A stretch of 64,000 nt of DNA from the NCBI RefSeq assembly GCF_003722355.1, contig NZ_QWDD01000001.1:2356001-2420000 (forward strand), read 5' to 3'. A program made the translations under genes and the position numbers. The notes under the pieces are model-generated. The model saw only the letters and a list, made by a program, of their open reading frames with translations. It did no database searches and was not told where the DNA came from. Source of the DNA: Methylocystis hirsuta (GTDB lineage Bacteria; Pseudomonadota; Alphaproteobacteria; Rhizobiales; Beijerinckiaceae). Below are positions 18,701 to 30,441 of this stretch, in pieces. Position 1 is the first letter of the stretch. Each line of letters begins with the position of its first letter.

Positions 18701-19246
18701 TTATTTGGCTTTAGGGCGAAAGCTTTTGACACGCGCCGGATCGGTCTCGATATAGGCCGCGCCGATGAGATCGAGACAGTAGGGCACCGCCGGCATGACG
18801 GCGTCGAGACAGAGTTCGATCGCTCTTGGCTTGCCCGGCAGATTGATCACGAGGCACTTGCCGCGATGGGCGGCCAATTGCCGCGACAGGATCGCCGTTG
18901 GCGTCTGCGCCAGCGAGACCTGTCGCATCCGCTCGCCAAAGCCGGGCAGTTCGCGCGGGCAGGCTGCGAGAGTCGCTTCGGGCGTCAGATCGCGGGGGCT
19001 CGGGCCTGTGCCGCCGGTCGTGACGATGAGGTCGCAACCGACAGCGTCGGCCAGGTCGATAAGCGTGTCGCGCACGCTTTCAAGCCCATCAGGGATGATC
19101 CGCCTCTCGATGCGGAAGGGCGTCGTCAGCGCTGCGCGTAGATAGGCCTCGATCGCTGGACCGCTCTCATCTTCATAGACGCCGGCGCTCGCGCGATCGG
19201 AGGCGGTGACGACGCCGATGATCGCGGCGCGCTTTTCGTCTGTCAT
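18701..19246 (-). CDS. mogA: Molybdopterin adenylyltransferase (MogA/MoaB family)
   Basis: A 181-residue cytoplasmic protein of the MoCF fold. It adenylylates molybdopterin before molybdate insertion. Visible motifs are [20 protein letters not shown], the [17 protein letters not shown] active-site loop, and the NLPGKPRAI segment. The ATG at 19246 starts the conserved protein ([13 protein letters not shown]); the open frame extends 76 codons further upstream but through AT-rich intergenic DNA. No other molybdenum-cofactor gene is nearby. MoaB-type assignment cannot be fully excluded. Confidence 0.92.
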   Translation of the reverse strand: MTDEKRAAIIGVVTASDRASAGVYEDESGPAIEAYLRAALTTPFRIERRIIPDGLESVRDTLIDLADAVGCDLIVTTGGTGPSPRDLTPEATLAACPRELPGFGERMRQVSLAQTPTAILSRQLAAHRGKCLVINLPGKPRAIELCLDAVMPAVPYCLDLIGAAYIETDPARVKSFRPKAK

Positions 19247-19587
19247 TGGCGAGTCTCCCGGCGCGCATGTTTGCCGCCTCCGCTCGCTCTTGTCACTCCC
19301 CCACGCCGCAGCGCTTAAGCTAGTATAGATTGCACAGATATCGCGCAAAAGGCAACTCTGCAAAGAGATATAGCGACAAAAAATTGAATAAATCGACTCA
19401 ATATCGAGAATATTGTGCGCTGCGACGAGCATATACGCCAGGATATTGGCAGCACATATTTTGCCACATTTCACAATTAACTAATTTGTCTTCGCCTCCA
19501 TTCAGACGGATGGAAACTGTGCGCTTGACGAAGCCAACGAGCTCGTCAGCATCCTTCACGCATTGTGCGTAAACGGAGCAATCCTGA
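19247..19587. other. AT-rich intergenic region between mogA and the RlpA-like gene
   Basis: About 341 bases, clearly lower in GC than the flanks (especially 19320-19480). It should hold the divergent promoters of mogA and the RlpA-like gene. A short open frame at 19330-19572 has no ribosome site and a composition unlike a protein. I see no other feature. Confidence 0.5.
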
Positions 19588-20049
19588 ATGAATCGTATCT
19601 GTGGCGTACTGACGATCCTTGCACTGACGACCGCGCCGGCTCTGGCGCATCACCATCACGCCTCCAGCCATTCCTCGCGCCATTCCTCGCGCCATGCCTC
19701 GCGCCATGCCTCGCTCCATGCCTCGCGCCACGTGGAGGCTTCGCAGGGCTTCACCGCCAACGCGTCATTCTACGGCGGCGGCCCGCGCCGCTACGAACCC
19801 AACAGCCACACCGCCAATGGCGAACTGTTCAACATGTGGGACATGACGGCCGCCCACCGCACCCTGCCGATGGGCACGCGTCTGCTCCTGACCTACGCCG
19901 GGCGTTCGGTGGTCGTGCGCATTAATGACCGCGGACCGGCGGTCTGGACGGGGCGCAGCCTCGACGTGTCGCGCGGCGCAGCGACCCAGCTCGGCCTCAT
20001 CGAACGCGGCACGGGACAGGTGCGCGTCCAGGTCATCGGAAAGAGCTAA
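19588..20049 (+). CDS. RlpA-like septal-ring protein with a His-rich repeat
   Basis: A 153-residue secreted protein: signal peptide to about residue 20, then a His-rich stretch (HHHHASSHSS followed by repeated SRHS/SRHA units to residue 48), then a double-psi beta-barrel (RlpA family, PF03330) with GFTANASFYGGG, TANGELFNMWDMTAAHRTLPMGT and VRINDRGP. RlpA proteins bind or cleave peptidoglycan lacking stem peptides. There is no lipobox Cys and no C-terminal SPOR domain, so this is a minimal version. The His-rich part comes from a 12-bp tandem repeat and may bind metal. A strong terminator follows. Confidence 0.9.
   Translation: MNRICGVLTILALTTAPALAHHHHASSHSSRHSSRHASRHASLHASRHVEASQGFTANASFYGGGPRRYEPNSHTANGELFNMWDMTAAHRTLPMGTRLLLTYAGRSVVVRINDRGPAVWTGRSLDVSRGAATQLGLIERGTGQVRVQVIGKS
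19669..19728 (+). repeat. 12-bp coding tandem repeat, five units
   Basis: Five back-to-back 12-mers of the form CATKCCTCGCKC begin at 19669, 19681, 19693, 19705 and 19717. They encode the repeated His-Ser/Ala-Ser-Arg/Leu block of the RlpA-like protein. Units differ at one or two bases only, so copy number could vary between strains. Confidence 0.9.
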
Positions 20050-20056
20050 GCGATTT

Positions 20057-20084
20057 AAAACGCCCGGCTTCGGCCGGGCGTTTT
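20057..20084 (+). terminator. Strong intrinsic terminator after the RlpA-like gene
   Basis: AAAACGCCCGGC (20057-20068) pairs with GCCGGGCGTTTT (20073-20084) across TTCG: a perfect 12-bp stem ending in T's. Its symmetry means it could act in both directions. Confidence 0.92.
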
Positions 20085-20096
20085 CCACACCAGTCT

Positions 20097-20125
20097 TTGA
20101 CATATAGACATATAGATGTTATGTC
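20097..20125 (+). promoter_or_regulatory. Probable vapBC promoter/operator
   Basis: TTGACA (20097-20102) matches a -35 box. GACATA occurs at 20099-20104 and again at 20108-20113 and is followed by its complement TATGTC at 20120-20125, close to the GTG start at 20132. Such inverted repeats at the promoter are the usual site for autorepression by ribbon-helix-helix antitoxins. The -10 is weak. Role inferred. Confidence 0.45.
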
Positions 20126-20131
20126 ACTCGT

Positions 20132-20422
20132 GTGACCGAACGAACCACCGTCCGCCTTCCAGAAGATCTCCTGCGTCGTGCGCGCCAAAGAGCGGTGGCC
20201 GATGATCGCACCTTGACGTCGATGATCGAGGAAGGTCTTCGCCTTGTCCTTGCGGGAGAACGGCATGCATCGCCGACGCCGCCTCGCTACGCGCGGATTA
20301 GCCTGGAGACGGGAGGCCCGGCGCCAAGCGTAGATTTTCCCAGATTACGCGATGTCGACGAGCAGGACGACATCGAGCGCCATGAGCGCCTCAAATCGCA
20401 ATATAGCCGTTCAGAAAATTGA
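20132..20422 (+). CDS. Ribbon-helix-helix antitoxin of a VapBC-type system
   Basis: A 96-residue protein beginning at GTG 20132 (no ATG is available in frame). Residues 1-45 form a ribbon-helix-helix DNA-binding domain: TERTTVRLPEDLLRRARQRA strand-helix, then a second helix DRTLTSMIEEGLRLVL. The C-terminal half is polar and Pro-rich and would wrap the toxin. Its stop codon overlaps the toxin start by three bases, so the pair is translated together. It likely represses its own promoter through the inverted repeat upstream. Confidence 0.88.
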   Translation: MTERTTVRLPEDLLRRARQRAVADDRTLTSMIEEGLRLVLAGERHASPTPPRYARISLETGGPAPSVDFPRLRDVDEQDDIERHERLKSQYSRSEN

Positions 20423-20841
20423 ATCTCGCCGACGTCAATGTGCTCGTAGAGGCGTTTCGAGCCGACGCGCCTCGTCACGTACATTGTCGGAGATGGCTTG
20501 ATGACGCCTTCGATAGCCGCGCGCCGTTTGCTGTATCACGCCTCGTTTTGAGCGCAGTCGTGCGGGTTACAACCAGCACGAGGTTCTATCAATCGCCGAG
20601 TTCCCTTGACGAGGCATTCGGCTTTTGCGCGGACATTCTCATGCAGCACAATTGTCGTCTAGTCGAGCCAGGCGACGGCCATTGGCGAATTTTTGAGCGC
20701 CTCTGCCTCGAGACGAAGACGCGCGGACCCATGGTGACGGACGCCTGGTTCGCTGCGCTCGCCATCGAGTGGGATTGCGAGTGGGTCACACTTGATCGCG
20801 ACTTTGCGCGCTTTCCGGGTCTGCGATGGCGGATGCCTTAA
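20419..20841 (+). CDS. PIN-domain toxin of a VapBC-type system
   Basis: A 140-residue PIN-fold protein starting at TTG 20419 inside the antitoxin stop. PIN toxins are Mg-dependent RNases that cut tRNA or rRNA. The first acidic residue Asp5 (ADVNVLV) and the C-terminal ones Asp108 (VTDAW) and Asp126 (TLDRDF) are present. In the related subfamily the second acidic residue sits in an S-E-L-V-L segment; here the same place reads SRLVL, with Arg41. If that alignment is right, one of four catalytic acids is lost. No alternative start near the antitoxin junction is better. Confidence 0.87.
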   Translation: MNLADVNVLVEAFRADAPRHVHCRRWLDDAFDSRAPFAVSRLVLSAVVRVTTSTRFYQSPSSLDEAFGFCADILMQHNCRLVEPGDGHWRIFERLCLETKTRGPMVTDAWFAALAIEWDCEWVTLDRDFARFPGLRWRMP

Positions 20842-20889
20842 GCCGCCTCACAACTCCTTCACGTAAATCTCCGCGCCCTATTGTTCCGC

Positions 20890-22947
20890 TTAATGGAGCG
20901 CATGCAGCGCGGCTTCAGCATCCTCAAGTTCCTCCCTGCGCCGCCAATAGCCGCATTCTTCGATCAGCCGCCGTGCCTCGGCGAGATCGCGCTCAGGCGA
21001 TTCCCACGGATAGCTTTCCGGCCGCTTGGCATAGAGACCGAAGAGCCGCGCGCGATGGAGATGAATATCGGCGAGAAAGAGCTTCATCGGCCCGCGCTCG
21101 GCGATGTCATAGGCTTCGTCCAGGTCGTCCTGAGCGCCGGGAAAGTCGCCGGCGACGGCACGATAGAGCGCGCGGGTGAGATGGCCGAGGGGCTGATATT
21201 GTTTCTGTCCCGCGTCGCGCAGCCCGTTCACCGCCGCGTCGACGTGCGCGCTGCCGGGCGCCGCGCTGCGCAGGATCGCCGCATAAAGCGCCGCGCGCGC
21301 GAGGGAGAGATGATCGAGGGCGATGTCGCGGCGCCAGTTGTTTTGCTCGGCGATTTTGATCGATCGCTCAGCGCGCTTCGCGACATCCGCACAAGCGTCG
21401 AACAATGCCGCCAATGTCTCAGCATCGTCATTGCGAGCGTAGCGAAGCAATCCAGAGTCCCGCGCGCCGTTCTCGATTGACGGCGGGGTATTTTGCGCGC
21501 CTGGAGGCGCGCGCCTCTGTTCGCCAATGGCGGGCGCGAGCAAACGGCGCCATGCCGCACGCTCGGCAGGCCCGAGCAGAAAATCGCAATAGCGAAATCC
21601 TCCCAGCGAATAGAGTAGCGGAAATTTCGGCTGAACTTTCCTCTGCATCATCTCGGCTTCATCCAACAGCGCCAGCGCCTCATCAAAAACGGCCTGCTGA
21701 TGCAGCGCGTCTGCATGGATCGTGCGCGCAGCTATGCGCTCAAGTTCTTTGCCGCTGCGGTCGGCATAGTCGACACTTTCGGCACCGCCACGCGCCGCCG
21801 CCGCGACATCGCCCAGCGTCAGCGCCAATTCGCTGATATTACTTACGGAGCCGGCCGCGTGTTCCCAATGCTTTCCCCCAACATATCGATCGCGTCCCGC
21901 CCGCATCGGCTCCAGCGCCTCGCGCAGCCGTCCCCGCCCCTGCAGGCGAGTAGCGGCTTCGTTCAGCAGCCAGGCCTGATCGTTCGGCGACAAATTGGGC
22001 GACAGATGCGTCCAAGGCGCATCGAAAAAACAAGCGACCGCGCCGAGATCGGCGCCCAAGGCGCCGAGCTTCCTCGTGCTGTAAAAGCCGCCTGCTTCGG
22101 TCTCTCGCAGAATGCGACGGCAATAAACCTCGTCGCACGCCTCCCGCTGCAATCCCGCGTGACAGCCATGCGCCACCGCCTGATAGAGCGGGCGTAGATC
22201 GTCGAGCGTCGGTGCGGGCTTTTTGTCGGTCTCCGTCGCACAAAGATGGTAGTAAAGCCGCTTATGCCCCGCCATCCACCCTTCCGGATCTTTCTCGCGG
22301 AGCTCTTTCGCGAAATATTCGCGCAGCAGCGGATGTGCGTCGAGCGAAACCAGCGCGCCGCCCGCGTCGCGATTGACGGTTAGAAGCTTCGCATCTTCAA
22401 GCCGCTTGATCGCGATGTTGCGATGCGCCTCGCTGAGACCGACGATCGACTGAGTCAGCCCTTCAATCTCCGGCCCTCTCCAAAGGGCGCGAAGGCAACC
22501 GAAATCGGCCGGACGATCGAAAAGCCCCATGAGGCGCAGCATGCCGAGCGCCCGCCGGCCGCCTTTGTCCTGCTCGAACCATCGCACATAGGCCGCCATC
22601 GCACGAAAGGCATGGCCGCCCTGCCCTTCCTCATTCGCTTCGGCGAGGTTGAACAGATCGCGCTTGCGAATGTCGCCGCCATGCGCATCGCGCAAATAGC
22701 CGCCGATCAGGGTCAAGGTCAGCGCATGGCCCTTGGCATCTTCCGAAAGCGCTTCGCGCTCCGTCTGTGTTCCGATGACGCCCAGCGTTTTCAAAAGATG
22801 AGCGCCTGCTTCTTTCGACAGGCGCTTAAGGTCGTACACCGGCGCGTTCGTGCTTCGATAGGCCTTGAGATTGGGGATCGAGTGGCGCGTCGTAACGAGG
22901 CAGAGGCCTTTGCCGTTGGCCGCGAGCGCCTTAAGCAACGCTGCCAT
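20890..22947 (-). CDS. STAND-repeat protein, C-terminal part of a split TIR-STAND gene
   Basis: A 685-residue frame beginning at ATG 22947. It opens in the middle of a nucleotide-binding domain: KGLCLVTTRH is the sensor-1 strand, followed by the winged-helix part (to about residue 260) and then a series of TPR-like helical repeats to the C-terminus. It lacks Walker A and B, which are encoded by the upstream frame 22931-23890, overlapping by 17 bases. The two frames together make one ~1000-residue TIR-STAND-TPR protein, so this is probably the detached half of a frameshifted gene; translational restart at 22947 is also possible. An in-frame insertion derived from a genomic repeat interrupts the repeats at about 21421-21470. 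Confidence 0.8.
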   Translation of the reverse strand: MAALLKALAANGKGLCLVTTRHSIPNLKAYRSTNAPVYDLKRLSKEAGAHLLKTLGVIGTQTEREALSEDAKGHALTLTLIGGYLRDAHGGDIRKRDLFNLAEANEEGQGGHAFRAMAAYVRWFEQDKGGRRALGMLRLMGLFDRPADFGCLRALWRGPEIEGLTQSIVGLSEAHRNIAIKRLEDAKLLTVNRDAGGALVSLDAHPLLREYFAKELREKDPEGWMAGHKRLYYHLCATETDKKPAPTLDDLRPLYQAVAHGCHAGLQREACDEVYCRRILRETEAGGFYSTRKLGALGADLGAVACFFDAPWTHLSPNLSPNDQAWLLNEAATRLQGRGRLREALEPMRAGRDRYVGGKHWEHAAGSVSNISELALTLGDVAAAARGGAESVDYADRSGKELERIAARTIHADALHQQAVFDEALALLDEAEMMQRKVQPKFPLLYSLGGFRYCDFLLGPAERAAWRRLLAPAIGEQRRAPPGAQNTPPSIENGARDSGLLRYARNDDAETLAALFDACADVAKRAERSIKIAEQNNWRRDIALDHLSLARAALYAAILRSAAPGSAHVDAAVNGLRDAGQKQYQPLGHLTRALYRAVAGDFPGAQDDLDEAYDIAERGPMKLFLADIHLHRARLFGLYAKRPESYPWESPERDLAEARRLIEECGYWRRREELEDAEAALHALH
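21423..21458. repeat. Dispersed genomic repeat inside the STAND-TPR coding sequence
   Basis: Bases around 21425-21455 (ATTGCGAGCGTAGCGAAGCA and the following ATCCAGAG) match the short dispersed palindromic repeat common in alphaproteobacterial intergenic DNA. Here it is read in frame on the minus strand as part of a low-similarity loop (SGLLRYARNDD) between helical repeats. Recognition is from memory of the family. Confidence 0.6.
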
Positions 22948-23890
22948 CGTCCTTGAGTTCTCCCGGCGGGGACCATGTCGGCGGATATTGCAGCGGCTCC
23001 AGCCCGTCGATAATGAGCAGCGCGCGCTTTTCGCCGATCAGTCTTGCGAGGCGTTTCGCCTTTTCGACGGCGCCTTCGCCCTCCTTTGTCTCGCCGCCGA
23101 AGAATTTCAGCGCGTCGGCGAGAAAGAGATCGGAATCGCCGGCGTAATTGTTGCGCGTTCCCTGACTATAGAAGGACCAGGCGAAAGCCGCGTCACAATC
23201 CGACCAGCCGTCAATTTGTTTTCGCACGGCCCAGTCAGCGACGAGCGAGGTCTTGCCCTCGCCGCCCATCGCGATGAAGCTAAGCACGCGCGGTCGCTTT
23301 GCCTCCCCGCGAACAGCGGCAGCCCATGCGCCGTCGATGATCTTCGTTTCCGCCTCGCGCCCGATGAGATTTTCCGGCGCGTAGCTGTCGATGCGGGAGA
23401 TGTCGAAGCGATTGGGCGTAGACTGAGACGGGTCCGGCTCTCGCCTATTGATCAGGCCGCCGTTGAAGATGAATCGTTCGTGAATTTTTTCGGCGATTTC
23501 TTCTGGCGGGCGTTCCTTAAAATTGATCGTGCCGTCGCCGCGCAATATTCCTAGCTCCGTCAGGTCGCCTTCATAGCCGTAGCGCAAGAACATGATGCGT
23601 TTTTCGTCGATTGACGACAGCATGTCGCGAATATGCCGCCATTCAAGATTGCACCAGCGCTTGGCGGCGTATTCCGGACAAAGGAATAGAATGACGAGTT
23701 CGGACTGCGTGCGATAGAGGCTTGGTAAATAGATATCGAGATTGGGCCGCGCGAATTCGGCTTCGTAATAGTGGTCGTAGAGCACCCGATCTTGCGAAAA
23801 AATCTCGGAAAGACGCCGCGCTACCTCTTTGACGAACGGCCGGTGTTCGCCTGGGAATGAGAGCGCAACATCAAATCGGCGGTCCGACAT
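22931..23890 (-). CDS. TIR-domain NTPase, N-terminal part of a split TIR-STAND gene
   Basis: A 319-residue frame. Residues 1-140 are a TIR domain (FDVALSFPGE at the start; RWCNLEWRHI with the probable NADase Glu83). A STAND/NB-ARC NTPase begins at about 170 (ENLIGREAE), with Walker A MGGEGKTSLV and Walker B ALLIIDGLE. The frame then ends abruptly at 22931, three codons after GELKDDG, just where the NTPase should continue. The continuation is in another frame from 22947. Bacterial TIR-STAND-TPR proteins are thought to sense infection or other cues and deplete NAD. As sequenced, the protein would have TIR and half an NTPase domain but no sensor repeats. Confidence 0.85.
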   Translation of the reverse strand: MSDRRFDVALSFPGEHRPFVKEVARRLSEIFSQDRVLYDHYYEAEFARPNLDIYLPSLYRTQSELVILFLCPEYAAKRWCNLEWRHIRDMLSSIDEKRIMFLRYGYEGDLTELGILRGDGTINFKERPPEEIAEKIHERFIFNGGLINRREPDPSQSTPNRFDISRIDSYAPENLIGREAETKIIDGAWAAAVRGEAKRPRVLSFIAMGGEGKTSLVADWAVRKQIDGWSDCDAAFAWSFYSQGTRNNYAGDSDLFLADALKFFGGETKEGEGAVEKAKRLARLIGEKRALLIIDGLEPLQYPPTWSPPGELKDDGSVA

Positions 23891-23988
23891 TAAATTTCAT
23901 CCTGAAAACGCGGGCAACGAAAGCATAGCTTTACAATTCAGCCGCGCAATCCTTTCTCAGAATAGGAAAGATAAGAAAAAGCGCGCGC

Positions 23989-24106
23989 AACCCTCTCCCA
24001 TTGGGAGAGGGTTGGACCGGAGGTCCAGGGAGAAGGGTCGGCGATTTGGGGCGTGCCCCTCACCCGGCTGCTTCGCAGCCACCCTCTCCCTCTGGGAGAG
24101 GGTTTT
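23989..24106. repeat. Hairpin-rich intergenic repeat element
   Basis: Four hairpins in a row: ACCCTCTCCC-type arms at 23989-24013 (11-bp stem), GGACC/GGTCC at about 24014-24026, GGCTGC/GCAGCC at about 24066-24080, and ACCCTCTCCC/GGGAGAGGGT at 24081-24103. The first and last hairpins are near copies of each other. It lies between the TIR gene and the thiC stop (24116). The layout resembles REP/BIME-type dispersed repeats. It may help end thiC transcription, although no clear T tract follows on the thiC strand. Confidence 0.75.
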
Positions 24107-24115
24107 AAGCGCTAC

Positions 24116-25954
<1,839 letters not shown>

Positions 25955-26053
25955 TCATCGCGCTTCGTCAAGGGAAGCGGACGCTGAGTCAGGAAGACGA
26001 AGGAGGGACGCGCGAGCATAGCGTCGACGCGAGGCGCCGTTCGCTTTTTCGCT

Positions 26054-26130
26054 GGCCTTCCCTACGCCGGCATGACCCGGATCAGGTTCGACGGGTGCTT
26101 CTCAGCCGCGCTTGCGGCGCCCCTCGCCAT
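26054..26130 (-). promoter_or_regulatory. thiC: TPP riboswitch (THI element) upstream of thiC
   Basis: On the minus strand the segment contains the conserved TPP aptamer blocks in order: a GGGGCGCC arm, GCGGCTGAGAA, CACCC, GTCGAACCTGATC, CGGGTCATGCCGGCGTAGGGA. It ends about 110 bases before the thiC start codon, leaving room for an expression platform. The open frame of the divergent ATPase extends over it on the opposite strand, but its real start lies beyond. Confidence 0.95.
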
Positions 26131-26218
26131 TATGGAAAAATTACCGCGTTCACACTCGTGTCGCAAGTTCGCGTGGCGATACCGGCAAATAGCGTATAGC
26201 CCCGACGAGCCCAGACAT

Positions 26219-28756
<2,538 letters not shown>

Positions 28757-28961
28757 GGCGCGCAATGCGCAAACAGCATATGTGTTGCAAAGACGTTACA
28801 GGGAGAAGAAATCTTTGCTTGTGAAGGCGAATTTGCGCCTAAAGTCGAGTGGGTCTTGTAGTGTTTAACACACTGTAAAAACGCGTCGAACTTCGGCGCG
28901 ACAAGCGAATGCCCGCCGGTGGCGAGGCTCAAGAGACGGTTCGCCTCGGGACTCGCCGACA

Positions 28962-30356
28962 ATGAAAAAATCGAATTCGCGCAGCTTCTTCCTCTTCTCG
29001 CTAACCGCAATCGCAGCGCTTGCGCCGTCCCTCTCCTTCGGCGCCGACGGCTATTTCCTTACAGGCTATGGTCCGCGTCAGAGAGCCCTAGGCGGCGCTG
29101 GCGTCGCGGACTCGCGAGACGCAATGGCCATGTCGATCAACCCGGCTGGCATTGTCGGACTCGAACGGATGTTTCAAGTCGGACTCGGCGTGAGCCTCCC
29201 CGAGCGCGGGTATTCGACCGTTGGGCAGCCGGTGGTCCTGGCGCCTGGCGATGTCAGGAGCGGTCGACCGCTCTTTCCGGTGCCAAACGGGGCCTATGTC
29301 CAACCGATCGACGCGGAGTCCGCATGGGGCGTCGCCAATTACGGCAACGGCGGCCTCAATACCGCCTATGACTTTGGGCATTTCAAGCCTCCGGTTAAAG
29401 CGGGCCCGGGAGGCGTGATTACGGTCTCTCCTTCATTCGGCGGCATCCTCGGCGGCGGCTGGGCGGGCCTGGATCTTCAACAGTCTTTTTTGAGCGCGAC
29501 CTACGCCCGAAAATTCGGTCCGATCACTGTGGGCTTCTCACCCACGCTCGCGATCCAGATGTTTAACGCGCAAGGACTGAAAATCCTCTCTCCCTACTCG
29601 TCCAACATGTACAACTTTTCCGACATGGCCTATGATTGGTCGGTCGGCGGCGGGTTCCGGGTCGGCGTCGAGTGGCGCGCGACGAATGAATTGCGCTTTG
29701 GCCTTGCCGGCGCGACGCCCATGTTCATGTCGAAGCTGGAAAAATATCGGGGACTTATTGCGGACCAGGGCAGTTTTGACATTCCGGCGACGCTGATCGC
29801 CGGCGTCGCCTATGACCTGCTGCCCAACCTCACGCTGATGGCCGACTGGAGACACATCTTCTACTCGGCGACCACTGCTGGTAACGCAAGTTTTCCCATC
29901 TGGTACGGGTCGTTCGGCTCGTCTGGCGGCAGCGGCTTTGATTGGCGCGACACCGATTCCGCCTCCTTCGGCGCCGAATGGCGCACCGCGTCAAAGCTGA
30001 CGCTGCGCGTAGGCTACCATTACTCGACCTTGCTGATGAGAGAGCGCTCCGCGACGCTTGCGGCGCTGGCGCCTCTCGTCGGCGCCCACGCCGTCACCGG
30101 CGGCTTCGGCTATCAGCTGACGAAGAATTCGTCGATCGATTTCGCCGCCCTTTACGACTTCAAGAATTCGGTCAGCTATTTCGAAAACGCGCCCTTTGTC
30201 GGCCGCGCCTTCTTTCCTGCGGTTCCGCTCAACGTTCTTCCCCATTATAATACGAACGCGACAATCACCGCCTGGGGACGCGCCACCCAGTTCACGGTCG
30301 GCTACAACTACAAATGGGATGCAGGCGATACGTCCTGGATCCCCAGTCATTTCTGA
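28962..30356 (+). CDS. Outer-membrane hydrocarbon/fatty-acid channel of the FadL/OmpP1 family
   Basis: A 464-residue protein with a signal peptide ending at SLSFGA. The mature N-terminus carries the FadL hatch motif (QRALGGAGVADSRDAMAMSINPAG), followed by a 14-strand barrel pattern and a C-terminal Phe (WIPSHF). FadL-type channels let long-chain fatty acids, aromatics or alkanes cross the outer membrane by lateral diffusion; such proteins are frequent in methanotrophs. Substrate unknown. It is a single gene ending in a strong terminator at 30399. Confidence 0.93.
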   Translation: MKKSNSRSFFLFSLTAIAALAPSLSFGADGYFLTGYGPRQRALGGAGVADSRDAMAMSINPAGIVGLERMFQVGLGVSLPERGYSTVGQPVVLAPGDVRSGRPLFPVPNGAYVQPIDAESAWGVANYGNGGLNTAYDFGHFKPPVKAGPGGVITVSPSFGGILGGGWAGLDLQQSFLSATYARKFGPITVGFSPTLAIQMFNAQGLKILSPYSSNMYNFSDMAYDWSVGGGFRVGVEWRATNELRFGLAGATPMFMSKLEKYRGLIADQGSFDIPATLIAGVAYDLLPNLTLMADWRHIFYSATTAGNASFPIWYGSFGSSGGSGFDWRDTDSASFGAEWRTASKLTLRVGYHYSTLLMRERSATLAALAPLVGAHAVTGGFGYQLTKNSSIDFAALYDFKNSVSYFENAPFVGRAFFPAVPLNVLPHYNTNATITAWGRATQFTVGYNYKWDAGDTSWIPSHF

Positions 30357-30398
30357 AAACGAGCGCTCCCTGACGGCCGCAGCGATCGGCCCGCTTGG

Positions 30399-30431
30399 CG
30401 CGCCTCCTGAACGGGAGGCGCGTCCTTTTTT
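30399..30431 (+). terminator. Intrinsic terminator of the FadL-like gene
   Basis: CGCGCCTCC (30399-30407) pairs perfectly with GGAGGCGCG (30414-30422) across TGAACG and is followed by a run of T's at 30425-30431. Confidence 0.93.
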
Positions 30432-30441
30432 ACATCTCGCC

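Noticed and set aside
19330-19572. 80-aa open frame in the AT-rich intergenic region
   Set aside because: No ribosome site and atypical amino-acid composition; region is more probably regulatory.
19669-19728. Possible CRISPR-like array
   Set aside because: The repeats are 12 bp with no spacers and lie within a coding sequence.
26072-26218. Upstream extension of the P-type ATPase frame
   Set aside because: It crosses the antisense TPP riboswitch and lacks family similarity; the ATG at 26219 fits the family start.
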